NCBI RefSeq assembly: GCF_030020805.1
Contig: NZ_CP125098.1
Coordinates: forward strand, 5,851,501-5,915,500
Source: Paenibacillus sp. RC67
GTDB taxonomy: Bacteria; Bacillota; Bacilli; Paenibacillales; NBRC-103111
Direction: 5' to 3'
Length of the DNA: 64,000 nt
The position numbers were made by a program, and so were the translations under genes. The notes beneath the pieces are model-generated. The model did not search any database. It was not told where the DNA came from and worked only from the letters and a program-made list of their open reading frames with translations. This document shows, piece by piece, positions 1 through 7,956 of the stretch; position 1 is the first letter of the stretch, and every line of letters begins with the position of its first letter.

Positions 1-264
1 TTGAGCGAATTCCACAAAATCTTTCAGTATTCGATTGGTAACATCTTCATGAAAATGCCCTTCGTTACGGAAGCTCATCAAATACAACTTCAATGATTTC
101 AACTCAATGATGTATGGGCCTGGAATATATTTGAACGTAATCGTCGCAAAATCAGGCTGGCCCGTTACCGGACATAATGCCGTAAACTCCGGACATTCGA
201 TCTCCACTTCATAGTCGCGATCCGGGTGCGGATTCGGTATTGGCTGTAATGTTTTGTCTGACAT
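1..264 (-). CDS. queF: NADPH-dependent 7-cyano-7-deazaguanine (preQ0) reductase QueF, 3' end cut by the window
   Basis: QueF reduces preQ0 to preQ1 in queuosine biosynthesis; it is a cytosolic T-fold enzyme. The 88 codons seen here contain CPVTGQPDF, with the thioimide-forming Cys at residue 31 and the acid Asp at 38, and further on SFRNEGHFHED, the conserved nitrile-reductase signature. The ATG at 264 follows GGGGGTG. The N-terminus is about 24 residues shorter than the B. subtilis protein as I recall it, but no better start lies upstream. It is divergent from cimA. No preQ1 riboswitch is visible in the leader. Confidence 0.93.
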   Translation of the reverse strand, partial: MSDKTLQPIPNPHPDRDYEVEIECPEFTALCPVTGQPDFATITFKYIPGPYIIELKSLKLYLMSFRNEGHFHEDVTNRILKDFVEFAQ

Positions 265-404
265 GTTAGTACACCCCCATAATAAAATTAACCGTTCAAA
301 ACAGGTTTGAACCGCATAGACACAGCATACAATTCCACGTATAAGAGGTCAAGCCAGACATTCCGTCTATTTTGTGAAAATAATATCCTTATACGGAAAT
401 CTTG

Positions 405-413
405 TGATATAAT
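405..413 (+). promoter_or_regulatory. Extended -10 promoter for cimA
   Basis: TGATATAAT is a perfect sigma-A -10 hexamer with the TGn extension; no good -35 is seen at 17-18 bp. It lies about 50 bp upstream of the cimA ATG in the queF-cimA divergent region. Confidence 0.6.
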
Positions 414-461
414 ATTACAATTATGTTTTCAGAAAGTTCAGTATGATCAGGAGGACAATCC

Positions 462-2078
462 ATGGCTAATCCCGTAAAAATTTTCGACACTACATTAAGA
501 GACGGCACCCAAGGTGAAGGCATAAGCTTATCTGTCGAGGACAAAATGAAAATTGCCCGCAAGCTGGATTCTCTTGGCGTTCATTATATCGAAGGCGGCT
601 GGCCAGGCAGTAACAACAAAGATATTGAATTTTTCAACCGTGTTAAGGAATTGGATTTGAAAAATGCCAAAGTTACTGCTTTCGGAAGCACGCGCCGTAA
701 AGATACGCTGCCGGAGAACGATTTGAACCTGAACCGGATATTAGAGGTTGGAGTGCCGGTTGCTACGATTTTCGGAAAATCGTGGGATTTTCATGTTCAT
801 CAGGCGATCCAGACTACCTTAGAAGAGAACTTGGCTATGATATATGATTCCGTCAAATATTTAAAGAGTAAAGGTCTGGAAGTCATCTATGACGCGGAGC
901 ATTTCTTTGATGGATACAAGAATAACTCAGAGTATGCACTGCAAACGATTAAAAAAGCGGAAGAAGCCGGAGTGGACTGGATTGTACTGTGTGATACAAA
1001 CGGCGGGTCTCTGCCTCATGAGATTACAGAAATTGTGACCGTTGTCACACAAACGGTTTCCTGTCCTGTAGGAATTCATGCTCATAATGACTGTGAGCTT
1101 GGTGTTGCCAACAGCTTGGCAGCCGTTATGGCAGGTGCTACTCAAGTACAAGGTACCATTAATGGCTTCGGAGAAAGATGCGGTAATGCCAATCTGGTGT
1201 CCATCATTCCCAATCTGCAGCTCAAGATGAACTACCAATGCATCAGCAGCGAGCAGCTTGCAAGTCTTAGTACTGTAGCACGCTATGTAAGCGAAATTGC
1301 TAACATGCATTTACCGATTAATCAAGCCTATGTGGGATCAGCTGCATTTGCTCACAAAGGTGGTATCCACGTTTCGGCGATACTGCGCAATTCCAGCACT
1401 TATGAGCATATTGCTCCTGAGCTAGTAGGCAACAAGCAGCGTGTACTTGTATCGGAACTGGCAGGTCAGAGCAACCTTGTATTTAAGGCACAGGAGCTTG
1501 GACTTGACTTTGATACCAATAACCAGCAAACCAAACAATTGATTGAGCAAATCAAAGATATGGAGCATCAAGGCTTTCAGTTCGAAGGGGCAGATGCCAC
1601 GTTAGAGCTGCTTATTCGTAACGCTTACGGTAAGATCGAGGAAGCATTTGCGCTTGAATCGTTCAAAATTATGGTTGTCAAAACAGCTAACCAACCGGTT
1701 GTAACCGAAGCTATCGTCAAGCTTAAGATCAATGGGGAAACCGTATATAACGCTGCAGAAGGCAATGGTCCTTTGAACGCTCTGGACAATGCACTTCGCA
1801 AGTGCTTGCTTCAATACTACCCTGTCCTGCAAAATGTACATTTAAGTGATTATAAGGTACGCGTGTTGGATGAAAAGGACACTACGGCAGCGAAGGTTCG
1901 CGTTCTTATCGAATCCACTGACTTCTCTAATTCCTGGAGCACGGTCGGAGTTTCCGATAATGTCATCGAGGCTAGTTGGGACGCTCTTATAGATAGCATT
2001 CGTTATGCTCTTATTGGAAAAATAGCTATTGCGCATTCTGAGGACCTCAAAGAACGCGTTGGCATTGTGAATCATTAA
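462..2078 (+). CDS. cimA: (R)-citramalate synthase CimA
   Basis: This enzyme condenses pyruvate and acetyl-CoA to (R)-citramalate, the first step of the threonine-independent route to isoleucine. The 538 aa protein has the full family length. The HMGL-like TIM barrel opens with DTTLRDGTQGEG (residues 9-20), the metal-binding HAHND motif is near residue 208, and HKGGIHVSAI precedes the C-terminal LeuA-type regulatory domain. GWPGSNNKD after the first strand is typical of the CimA branch rather than LeuA. AGGAGG at 449-454 sets the ATG. It stands alone, with a terminator directly behind it, and no T-box leader is seen. Citramalate rather than isopropylmalate specificity is inferred from overall similarity. 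Confidence 0.93.
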   Translation: MANPVKIFDTTLRDGTQGEGISLSVEDKMKIARKLDSLGVHYIEGGWPGSNNKDIEFFNRVKELDLKNAKVTAFGSTRRKDTLPENDLNLNRILEVGVPVATIFGKSWDFHVHQAIQTTLEENLAMIYDSVKYLKSKGLEVIYDAEHFFDGYKNNSEYALQTIKKAEEAGVDWIVLCDTNGGSLPHEITEIVTVVTQTVSCPVGIHAHNDCELGVANSLAAVMAGATQVQGTINGFGERCGNANLVSIIPNLQLKMNYQCISSEQLASLSTVARYVSEIANMHLPINQAYVGSAAFAHKGGIHVSAILRNSSTYEHIAPELVGNKQRVLVSELAGQSNLVFKAQELGLDFDTNNQQTKQLIEQIKDMEHQGFQFEGADATLELLIRNAYGKIEEAFALESFKIMVVKTANQPVVTEAIVKLKINGETVYNAAEGNGPLNALDNALRKCLLQYYPVLQNVHLSDYKVRVLDEKDTTAAKVRVLIESTDFSNSWSTVGVSDNVIEASWDALIDSIRYALIGKIAIAHSEDLKERVGIVNH

Positions 2079-2091
2079 TAAATAACTATTG

Positions 2092-2148
2092 AAAAAACTG
2101 CCGTTAGCGCCAGAGTATCGACCCCACCAGCGCTAACGGCAGTTTTTT
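2092..2148. terminator. Bidirectional intrinsic terminator between cimA and the ResA-like gene
   Basis: A perfect 19 bp inverted repeat (2092-2110 and 2130-2148) has A-runs on the left and T-runs on the right, so it can end both convergent genes. It overlaps the last codon of the minus-strand gene. Confidence 0.92.
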
Positions 2149-2689
2149 AACTTTGTATCAAAGACTGAATCCTCTGCTCCAACTGATCCGGAGGAAGTAC
2201 GTGAATAACTTCTCGGAGCGTCCCCTGACGATCGATTAGGAAGCTTGTCGGCACGAACAATAACCGATACATCTCCGCCGCTTTTCCCTCCGTATCCAGC
2301 AGCACAGGAAAAGTAAAATCATGCTGCTTGACGAAGTTTTTCACATCCACCATACGATCTTCTCTCGTTACATTTACTGCATACAGATCGAAGCGATCCT
2401 TATACTTCTCATAAACCCTTCTTAAATCCGATGCTTCTTCCTTGCAAGGGCCACACCAGGATGCCCAGAAATTTATCATTAAGGGCTTGTTTCTCAGCCC
2501 CCCTACTTGATATGTTGTTCCATCCAATCCCTGGAGTGTAAACGAAGGTACAGGCTTGTTATATTTGATCTCTTGGGGCGCCATCGCCGCAGAGCTTGCT
2601 TCCGCTTCCTTCTTCGTCATCATCATTTGGTAAGCCGCTAATATCACTAAGCACAAAGCAATGCAGACAGCTGGAACATTTCGTTTCAT
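2147..2689 (-). CDS. Membrane-anchored thioredoxin-like protein, ResA/TlpA family
   Basis: Extracytoplasmic thiol-disulfide oxidoreductase of 180 aa. An uncleaved signal anchor spans about residues 4-22, followed by a linker and a redoxin domain. WCGPC (78-82) is the redox-active site and FVPTSFLID carries the cis-Pro loop. In Bacillales such proteins reduce apocytochrome c (ResA) or act in spore cortex formation (StoA). No resBC or ccdA genes adjoin, so the substrate is open. It is convergent with cimA and shares its terminator. Confidence 0.85.
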   Translation of the reverse strand: MKRNVPAVCIALCLVILAAYQMMMTKKEAEASSAAMAPQEIKYNKPVPSFTLQGLDGTTYQVGGLRNKPLMINFWASWCGPCKEEASDLRRVYEKYKDRFDLYAVNVTREDRMVDVKNFVKQHDFTFPVLLDTEGKAAEMYRLLFVPTSFLIDRQGTLREVIHVLPPDQLEQRIQSLIQS

Positions 2690-2862
2690 CGTAATACTCC
2701 TTTTTAGGTCAATAAGGATCCTTTACATCCCTTATAGTGTACCCAATAAGTTGGTTTTTTAGTTCGTTCCTGCCATGGAAAATGAATAGAGAATGGCACT
2801 CCAGAAGGAAGGGTACATTAGGATTACGTTAAAAAAGCAGCTGATGAGGAGAATTTCTACAG

Positions 2863-4170
2863 ATGCAAAAGACCAAATCCAGAAAGTTGTTGAATATTAC
2901 ATTCGAAAGTGATATCAATACGGATACAGCTGAACCATCCGACAGTAAGTCCGGCAACAAGAAAGCTGGGGGCTCCAAAGGCTCGATATGGGAGTTTATC
3001 GCTATTGCTTCCGTCCCGCTTGTCCTTGTATTGGGCAATTCGATGCTGGTTCCGATTTTGCCGCAAATGCAAGAGCAGCTTGGAATTAGCAAATTCCAAA
3101 GCAGTCTGGTCATCACCTTGTTTTCCGTCACCGCAGGGATCGTCATTCCGATCTCAGGCTATTTGTCTGACCGTTTTTCACGAAAAGGCATTCTGATTCC
3201 TTCCTTAATTATATATGGCGCTGCAGGGGTCCTGGCGGGCTTTGGCGCTGTATGGAAATCGTATACGATAGTGATCATCGCGAGAGCGATCCAAGGCTTA
3301 GGCGCTGCAGGGACAGCTTCCATTGCTATGGCATTGGCGGGAGATCTATATAAAGGCGCTACCGAAAGCAAGGTGCTCGGACTTACGGAAGCTTCCAATG
3401 GAACAGGCAAAGTAGTCAGCCCTATTATCGGCTCTCTGTTAGCTCTAATCGTATGGTATGCTTCATTTTTTGCCTTTCCGGTATTTTGTTTGTTATCGCT
3501 TCTGGCTGTTATATTCTTCTTGAAGGAACCCAAAAAAGAGCAGCCTGCTCCAAAGCTGAAGCCGTATCTGCACAAAATCGGAACTATCCTTAAAGAAAAA
3601 GGGCGCTGGCTCATCACGGCATTTTTCTCCGGATCCCTAGCCTTGTTCATTTTATTCGGTGTCTTATTTTATTTGTCAGATATATTGGAAGATGAGCCGT
3701 ACAATATAAAAGGTGTCATGAAAGGACTCGTTTTGGCGATTCCGCTCTTAGGCATGGTCGTTACCTCTTATACCACAGGCGCTAACATCAAGAAAAACGG
3801 AACCTTGATGAGATGGCTCATGAACATCGGAATGGCCTTAATGACGATTTCTTTAGGAGTTTGTATTTTTTTCATCGAGAAAAATATTTATTTTCTAATA
3901 GGCCTGCTCACCATAAGCAGTATCGGAACAGGACTGCTGCTCCCCTGCCTAAACACGATGATCACGGGTTCCGTTCAAAAACAGGAGCGCGGCATGATCA
4001 CTTCCATATATAACAGCTTAAGATTTCTGGGAGTGGCGTTCGGTCCACCATTATTCAGCTGGATGATGGATATATCTCACCAAACGGTGTTCATATCTGT
4101 CACAGCGCTGTCGCTCATTACTCTAGGACTTGTGTTTTTCCTAATAAAGCCGCAGGGTACCATCGGTTGA
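2863..4170 (+). CDS. MFS drug:H+ antiporter-like transporter (DHA1 type)
   Basis: Polytopic membrane protein of 435 aa with about 12 hydrophobic segments after a charged N-terminal tail of ~40 residues. SGYLSDRFSRKGIL is the MFS motif A after the second helix, and ARAIQGLGAAG is motif B of proton-driven exporters. Substrate unknown; the type suggests efflux of drugs or metabolites. GAGGAG at 2846-2851 sets the ATG. The JAMM peptidase gene follows on the same strand. Confidence 0.83.
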   Translation: MQKTKSRKLLNITFESDINTDTAEPSDSKSGNKKAGGSKGSIWEFIAIASVPLVLVLGNSMLVPILPQMQEQLGISKFQSSLVITLFSVTAGIVIPISGYLSDRFSRKGILIPSLIIYGAAGVLAGFGAVWKSYTIVIIARAIQGLGAAGTASIAMALAGDLYKGATESKVLGLTEASNGTGKVVSPIIGSLLALIVWYASFFAFPVFCLLSLLAVIFFLKEPKKEQPAPKLKPYLHKIGTILKEKGRWLITAFFSGSLALFILFGVLFYLSDILEDEPYNIKGVMKGLVLAIPLLGMVVTSYTTGANIKKNGTLMRWLMNIGMALMTISLGVCIFFIEKNIYFLIGLLTISSIGTGLLLPCLNTMITGSVQKQERGMITSIYNSLRFLGVAFGPPLFSWMMDISHQTVFISVTALSLITLGLVFFLIKPQGTIG

Positions 4171-4196
4171 TGCGAAGCCTGTAAGAAAGCTATAAT
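4167..4196 (+). promoter_or_regulatory. Sigma-A promoter for the JAMM peptidase gene
   Basis: TTGATG (4167-4172), an 18 bp spacer and TATAAT (4191-4196). Transcription would start near 4203, inside the left arm of the hairpin at 4194-4228. Confidence 0.65.
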
Positions 4197-4228
4197 GACA
4201 TCATCCTAATATAAAGGAGGATGTCATT
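4194..4228 (+). promoter_or_regulatory. Hairpin that buries the Shine-Dalgarno and start codons of the JAMM gene
   Basis: A 14 bp inverted repeat with one mismatch (4194-4207 / 4215-4228, 7 nt loop) contains AGGAGG at 4215-4220, the ATG at 4221 and most of the TTG at 4227. Only RNA that begins upstream of about 4194 can form the whole stem. Confidence 0.6.
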
Positions 4229-4670
4229 GTCTTTTTCTGTCACACTTCTTCGCTCCGTTAAGCAAGCCGCGCTGAATCATTGTATTAAGCAATACCCTTT
4301 TGAGGCTTGCGGTTTCATGCTTGGTGCCCTGATAAATGATCGAGTACAAGTTAATGCTTTTGTTCCAATTGGCAATGTCGCAAAAGATCCATTACATTAT
4401 TTTTCAATGGACCCTGCCTCGATAATGCCTTATCTATTTCCTAAAGGCAGCAAAGAACCGACTATTGTAGGCATTGTGCATTCTCATCCAGATAGCCCGG
4501 CAATTCCTTCAAATGAAGATTTACAGACAGCATGGCTTCACATTCCGACTCATTGGATCGTATCCCTGCTTGATCCCCATACTCCCATTATTCATGCCTA
4601 TCGCTATGAGACTGCCAAGCAAGCTGGCGTACATTTTCATTCCGTCCCCTGGTCGGTTATTGTAGACTAA
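4227..4670 (+). CDS. JAMM/MPN+ metallopeptidase (Mov34-type, Mec-like)
   Basis: Zinc isopeptidase-fold protein of about 147 aa. Counting from the ATG at 4221, Glu28 and the motif HSHPDSPAIPSNED (His87, His89, Ser97, Asp100) form the complete JAMM centre. Small bacterial homologues cleave cysteine or peptides from sulfur-carrier proteins, but no thiS/moaD-like or cysM-like gene is adjacent, so the substrate is unknown. AGGAGG ends at 4220 and touches the ATG at 4221, so the TTG at 4227 with 6 nt spacing is the better start. The gene is followed by half of a terminator now split by the IS. Confidence 0.85.
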   Translation: MSFSVTLLRSVKQAALNHCIKQYPFEACGFMLGALINDRVQVNAFVPIGNVAKDPLHYFSMDPASIMPYLFPKGSKEPTIVGIVHSHPDSPAIPSNEDLQTAWLHIPTHWIVSLLDPHTPIIHAYRYETAKQAGVHFHSVPWSVIVD

Positions 4671-4782
4671 AAATAAAACCTTCCGCCACGTACTGTGCTG
4701 GTATTATCCCCTTCAAGTAGACACTCAAAAAAACCTTCATGTTATCATGGAGGCTCGAGTGCCACTTGGAGGGGATTTTTTT

Positions 4783-5112
4783 ATGGCTAAAAAAGGACAA
4801 ACATTTCAAACGTATACAGAAGAATTCAAATTAAAGGCGGTTAGAGCGTATGTAGAGGGTTCTGCGAGTTACAAGGTGGTAGCTCAGCGAGAAGGGATCC
4901 GTAACTGTTCTCAACTGAAGGTGTGGGTGAGGAAATGGCAAAACGGAGAGTCGTTCGATGTGCGTAAAAGTGAGCCAAATCCAATGAAAGGGCGGCCACG
5001 CACGTCCTTCCAAAGCATTGAGGAAGAACGAGATTACCTGAAGGCGCAGGTGGATTACTTAAAAAAGCGGTATCCAAATCTAGTAAAGGAGAAGCGCCAA
5101 CCCAACGAATGA
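4783..5112 (+). CDS. IS3-family OrfA, helix-turn-helix DNA-binding protein
   Basis: Protein of 109 aa that binds the IS ends. The N-terminal half (TEEFKLKAVRAYVEG, then SYKVVAQREGI) is a transposase_8 type helix-turn-helix. The C-terminus (EEERDYLKAQVDYLKKR) is the leucine-zipper-like coiled coil through which OrfA and OrfAB associate. GGAGGGG before 4783 picks this ATG over the one at 4747. At 5061-5067 the frame reads A AAA AAG, where -1 slippage would yield the OrfAB transposase. Confidence 0.9.
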   Translation: MAKKGQTFQTYTEEFKLKAVRAYVEGSASYKVVAQREGIRNCSQLKVWVRKWQNGESFDVRKSEPNPMKGRPRTSFQSIEEERDYLKAQVDYLKKRYPNLVKEKRQPNE

Positions 5113-5960
5113 ATTATGAAATCATGGAGGAGCTGCGCCACCAGCACGGCATTACAGTCCTGTTAGCTATTGCGGGAATACCACGGGCCAGTTATTACAA
5201 ATGGAGAGCCACACAGCCTCAGCGAAAGGCAAGTCAAGAAAAGGATCATGAGATCAAGGAACACATGATGGCCATCCATTTTGCACATCCCTACTATGGC
5301 TACCCTCGGATGACGACCGTCTTGTGGGAGGCTGGCTACAAAGTAAATCACAAGAAAGTATGCCGGATCATGAAAGAATTATCGATCCAGTCGGTCATAC
5401 GTAGGAAGCGGAAACAGTCCAACTACACGCCTTCTGTTGTGTATCCAAATCGTTTAAAGCGACAATTCCATGCTACGGCACCGCAGCAAAAAATGGTCAC
5501 GGATATTACCTATATTTCCGATGGAACGAATTTCCATTACTTATCTGTTATTCAAGATCTTTTCAACAACGAGATTGTCGCTTGGCAATTGTCTGAACGT
5601 AACGATCTCCAGCTTGTGCTGGATACGATTACGCAGTGGACAAGAAAAAGAGACGTCTCAGAGGCCGTGCTCCATTCGGACCAGGGCTTCCAATACACGT
5701 CTCAGGCGTACAACACACGATTAGAGGCATTCGGCGTTAAAGGCAGCCACTCTCGCAAAGCAACCTGCCTGGATAACGCGTGCATCGAATCCTTCTTTTC
5801 GCATCTCAAAACAGAGAAGTTGTACCTCAACCAGTTTAATTCAGGAGCGGCAATTCGGCAAGCCGTGGAAGAATATATTTACGAGTACAACTACCACCGT
5901 TTTCAAGCCAAATTAAAACAACGTGCACCGATAGAGTACCGGTGCGCGTTGGCAGCTTAG
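5109..5960 (+). CDS. IS3-family OrfB, DDE transposase
   Basis: Catalytic domain of the IS, 283 aa from its own ATG (which overlaps the orfA stop as ATGA). It has the HTH_21 region (PYYGYPRMT) and an rve integrase core. The DDE residues are in MVTDITYIS, LHSDQGFQY and NACIESFFSHLKTE. The orfB frame is open back to the A6G site at 5061-5067, so an OrfAB fusion of about 375 aa can form by -1 frameshifting, as in other IS3 members. No stop or frameshift damages it. Confidence 0.93.
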   Translation: MNYEIMEELRHQHGITVLLAIAGIPRASYYKWRATQPQRKASQEKDHEIKEHMMAIHFAHPYYGYPRMTTVLWEAGYKVNHKKVCRIMKELSIQSVIRRKRKQSNYTPSVVYPNRLKRQFHATAPQQKMVTDITYISDGTNFHYLSVIQDLFNNEIVAWQLSERNDLQLVLDTITQWTRKRDVSEAVLHSDQGFQYTSQAYNTRLEAFGVKGSHSRKATCLDNACIESFFSHLKTEKLYLNQFNSGAAIRQAVEEYIYEYNYHRFQAKLKQRAPIEYRCALAA

Positions 5961-6008
5961 CTTTTTTCATCTGTCTACTTGACAGGGGTATGACCATGCA
6001 GAAGGTTT

Positions 6009-6746
6009 TTAATGATGATGGCTAAGCTGAGCATACAAGTCGCCTAGATTGTAAATGCCTTTTGAATGAATTTCTTTGATCAGCATCCCCCATAGGTGTG
6101 CTGTCATCTTGGCATCTTCCAGAGCATGGTGTCGATTGGTTACTTCAATGCCATACATATCCAAAAGCGTATCCAGATCGTGCTGCTTTAACCTAGGATG
6201 CAGCCATTTGGCAAGCAGCATTGTATCCAGCATGCGATGGGATAGATTAACCTTCGAAGTTTTCCATAAGGCCGCATTTAAAAATTGTTTATCATGTCCC
6301 GTTCCATGGGCAACTAAAAGCTTTTGCTCTACAAACTCCAAAAAGGCGCGAAGTCCCCCTATCAAATCCTGAGCTTTACTTGCCATTTCATTAGATATCC
6401 CTGTCAAATCAACAACATGATCAGGGATTGAACGCTTCGGATTAACAACTTTATAGAAGGTTTGATTCTCTATAACGGACACTCCCGTTACAGCTACAGC
6501 TCCGAACGAAATAATCTCATCCCCGTTATACGGCGAAAAACCGGTCGTTTCCAAGTCGAAAACAACCAGTTCCACCGAATCCAGAGCAATATCGTATAAA
6601 GAATTTTTACGCTGCTCCTTCATAATGGATCGAATGAAAGCCATCTGCTGGGCACTCTGCGCATCAAACATGGATGTAATCGCAGGTGTTATTCCACCCA
6701 TTTTATATAGATGCCACATTCTCCCGGCAGGTCTCATGTCTTTCAT
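6009..6746 (-). CDS. DnaQ-like DEDDh 3'-5' exonuclease
   Basis: Protein of 245 aa of the DNA polymerase III epsilon / RNase T superfamily. Exo I is FDLETTGF (Asp64, Glu66), Exo II lies in AHGTGHDKQFL, and Exo III is NRHHALEDA with the DEDDh His and Asp. An extra ~55 residue N-terminal region precedes the fold. It lies downstream of a GlnD-like nucleotidyltransferase gene, a pairing I recall from other bacteria, and may take part in RNA or nucleotide processing rather than replication proofreading. GAGGTGG precedes the ATG. Its 3' terminator was split by the IS. Confidence 0.87.
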   Translation of the reverse strand: MKDMRPAGRMWHLYKMGGITPAITSMFDAQSAQQMAFIRSIMKEQRKNSLYDIALDSVELVVFDLETTGFSPYNGDEIISFGAVAVTGVSVIENQTFYKVVNPKRSIPDHVVDLTGISNEMASKAQDLIGGLRAFLEFVEQKLLVAHGTGHDKQFLNAALWKTSKVNLSHRMLDTMLLAKWLHPRLKQHDLDTLLDMYGIEVTNRHHALEDAKMTAHLWGMLIKEIHSKGIYNLGDLYAQLSHHH

Positions 6747-6761
6747 GTTTATACCACCTCA

Positions 6762-6832
6762 GAGTTTTCGTAAGAAAACTAGCTTCGTAAGCATTCACTT
6801 TGAGTTTTCTGAAAGAAAACTAACTTCGTAAG
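6762..6832 (-). repeat. Two copies of a 31 bp hairpin motif between the nucleotidyltransferase and exonuclease genes
   Basis: On the minus strand, units at 6832-6802 and 6792-6762 read CTTACGAAG-T/C-TAGTTTTC followed by a variable short loop and GAAAACTC. Each folds into a 7-8 bp stem. A third copy sits at 47387-47416 in front of another minus-strand gene. Confidence 0.6.
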
Positions 6833-6836
6833 GGCT

Positions 6837-7916
6837 CTAACCTTGCTCTATCTCTTTATGCACGGTTTTTTTCACATATTTTTGCAAATCGTTCCCGATT
6901 CGCAAGCAAAGCTTCAATTCACTCGTCCGTTCTTTTGTTAGACGATCAGCCGGAAGCTTTCCTCTGGTTGTATAGTGTCCATCCTCCATTTGAAAAGGGG
7001 TAAGAGAACGTAACTTCAAAGCGATGGACAAAGCTTCCAGCCAATCATGGGCAATCTCTTCTTCCACAACTCCCGCTTCCAGCAAGGCTGCAATTCGTCC
7101 TTCCGTTGAAGTCGCTTTAATTCCTGCTTCGATCCCCAACAGACGGATTCCATTTACGATAGGTATATAAGCGCCGTATTTTATATCCACTCCCCCGGCT
7201 TCTTCTCCATATCTCTCTTTAATTAGTTGGCCAAACACGCCAAGCGATATTTTGTGGTGCAGCGTATTATGAAGCAAATGCTCCAAAATGACAGGATTAT
7301 CATCGATATAAGACGTTAATTCCTGCATAAGTCGAGCCACCAATGTAGAATCTCCATGTACCGCACGCATATCCGCCATAATCAACAAGTAACGCATATG
7401 CTCCCAATTCGGGGCTTGAAGCCATTCATGAAGCATGGAACGATACTCGCTCCAGGGCTTACGCCATCTGTCATTCGTGCATATAACGCCACCTGAGCAT
7501 AACGGGTAACCAAGCTGTTGCAGCATTTCACTAATTCGTGCTGATAGGATGATAAAGTAAGAGTCTGCTTTCGCTCTTGTTTCATGTTCCACGGAGTCCT
7601 CATAGATTAAACCATTGTCCTGATCGCTCCAAAGCGTCTGCTCCCCCCGGCCTCCGCTGCCAAAGAGACAAAGGGCATAGGGAACTGGAGCCGAAGCTCC
7701 GCCCTCCTGCTTCAACGCTTCCTCCGCCAAACGAGCCACCCTTGAAATCAACTGGTCATGAACCTGATTTAATTCACGATTCCAATCCAGGGAATGGGAA
7801 TGAAGGAGACGCCTCTGGAACTCCTCATGCAATTGATCCCGCAATTGACGTAGCTGTTGAATACAGTCTGCCGATTGAATTTTCGATCGAATCTTTTCTA
7901 ATGAGCGCAGTTCCAT
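6837..7916 (-). CDS. DUF294-type (GlnD-like) nucleotidyltransferase
   Basis: Cytosolic protein of 359 aa. GSGGRGEQTLWSDQDNG (86-102) is the polymerase-beta NTase signature with metal ligands Asp98 and Asp100. The rest matches the DUF294 C-terminal helical substrate-binding domain. The N-terminal CBS domains found in some homologues are absent. The fold resembles the uridylyltransferase part of GlnD, but there are no HD or ACT domains. The gene starts 40 bp after the amt stop and could be co-transcribed with it. AAGGAG sets the ATG. Target unknown. Confidence 0.83.
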   Translation of the reverse strand: MELRSLEKIRSKIQSADCIQQLRQLRDQLHEEFQRRLLHSHSLDWNRELNQVHDQLISRVARLAEEALKQEGGASAPVPYALCLFGSGGRGEQTLWSDQDNGLIYEDSVEHETRAKADSYFIILSARISEMLQQLGYPLCSGGVICTNDRWRKPWSEYRSMLHEWLQAPNWEHMRYLLIMADMRAVHGDSTLVARLMQELTSYIDDNPVILEHLLHNTLHHKISLGVFGQLIKERYGEEAGGVDIKYGAYIPIVNGIRLLGIEAGIKATSTEGRIAALLEAGVVEEEIAHDWLEALSIALKLRSLTPFQMEDGHYTTRGKLPADRLTKERTSELKLCLRIGNDLQKYVKKTVHKEIEQG

Positions 7917-7956
7917 GCAGCATCTCCTTCAGCATTTCAGTGTAAGGTCTTCGAAT

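Larger units (their letters stand above)
4699..5996 (+). mobile_element. Complete IS3-family insertion sequence (IS150-like), 1298 bp
   Basis: The ends are imperfect 25 bp inverted repeats that start TGGT and share TCAAGTAGACA (20 of 25 positions match; 4699-4723 and 5972-5996). TGC flanks both sides (4696-4698, 5997-5999), the 3 bp target duplication expected for IS3. Inside are orfA and orfB in a -1 relationship with an A6G slippery site at 5061-5067. All parts look intact, so the copy may be active and recent. Confidence 0.93.
4675..6010. terminator. Terminator hairpin split by the IS element (4675-4683 and 6001-6010)
   Basis: AAAACCTTC before the IS and GAAGGTTTT after it are perfect complements. 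Removing the IS and one TGC restores a hairpin with a 16 nt loop and U-tracts on both strands, placed between the convergent JAMM and exonuclease genes. Confidence 0.7.

Noticed and set aside
265..461. preQ1 riboswitch for queF or T-box for cimA
   Set aside because: I looked on both strands and found neither the preQ1 pseudoknot pieces nor T-box motifs; the region is only ~200 bp.
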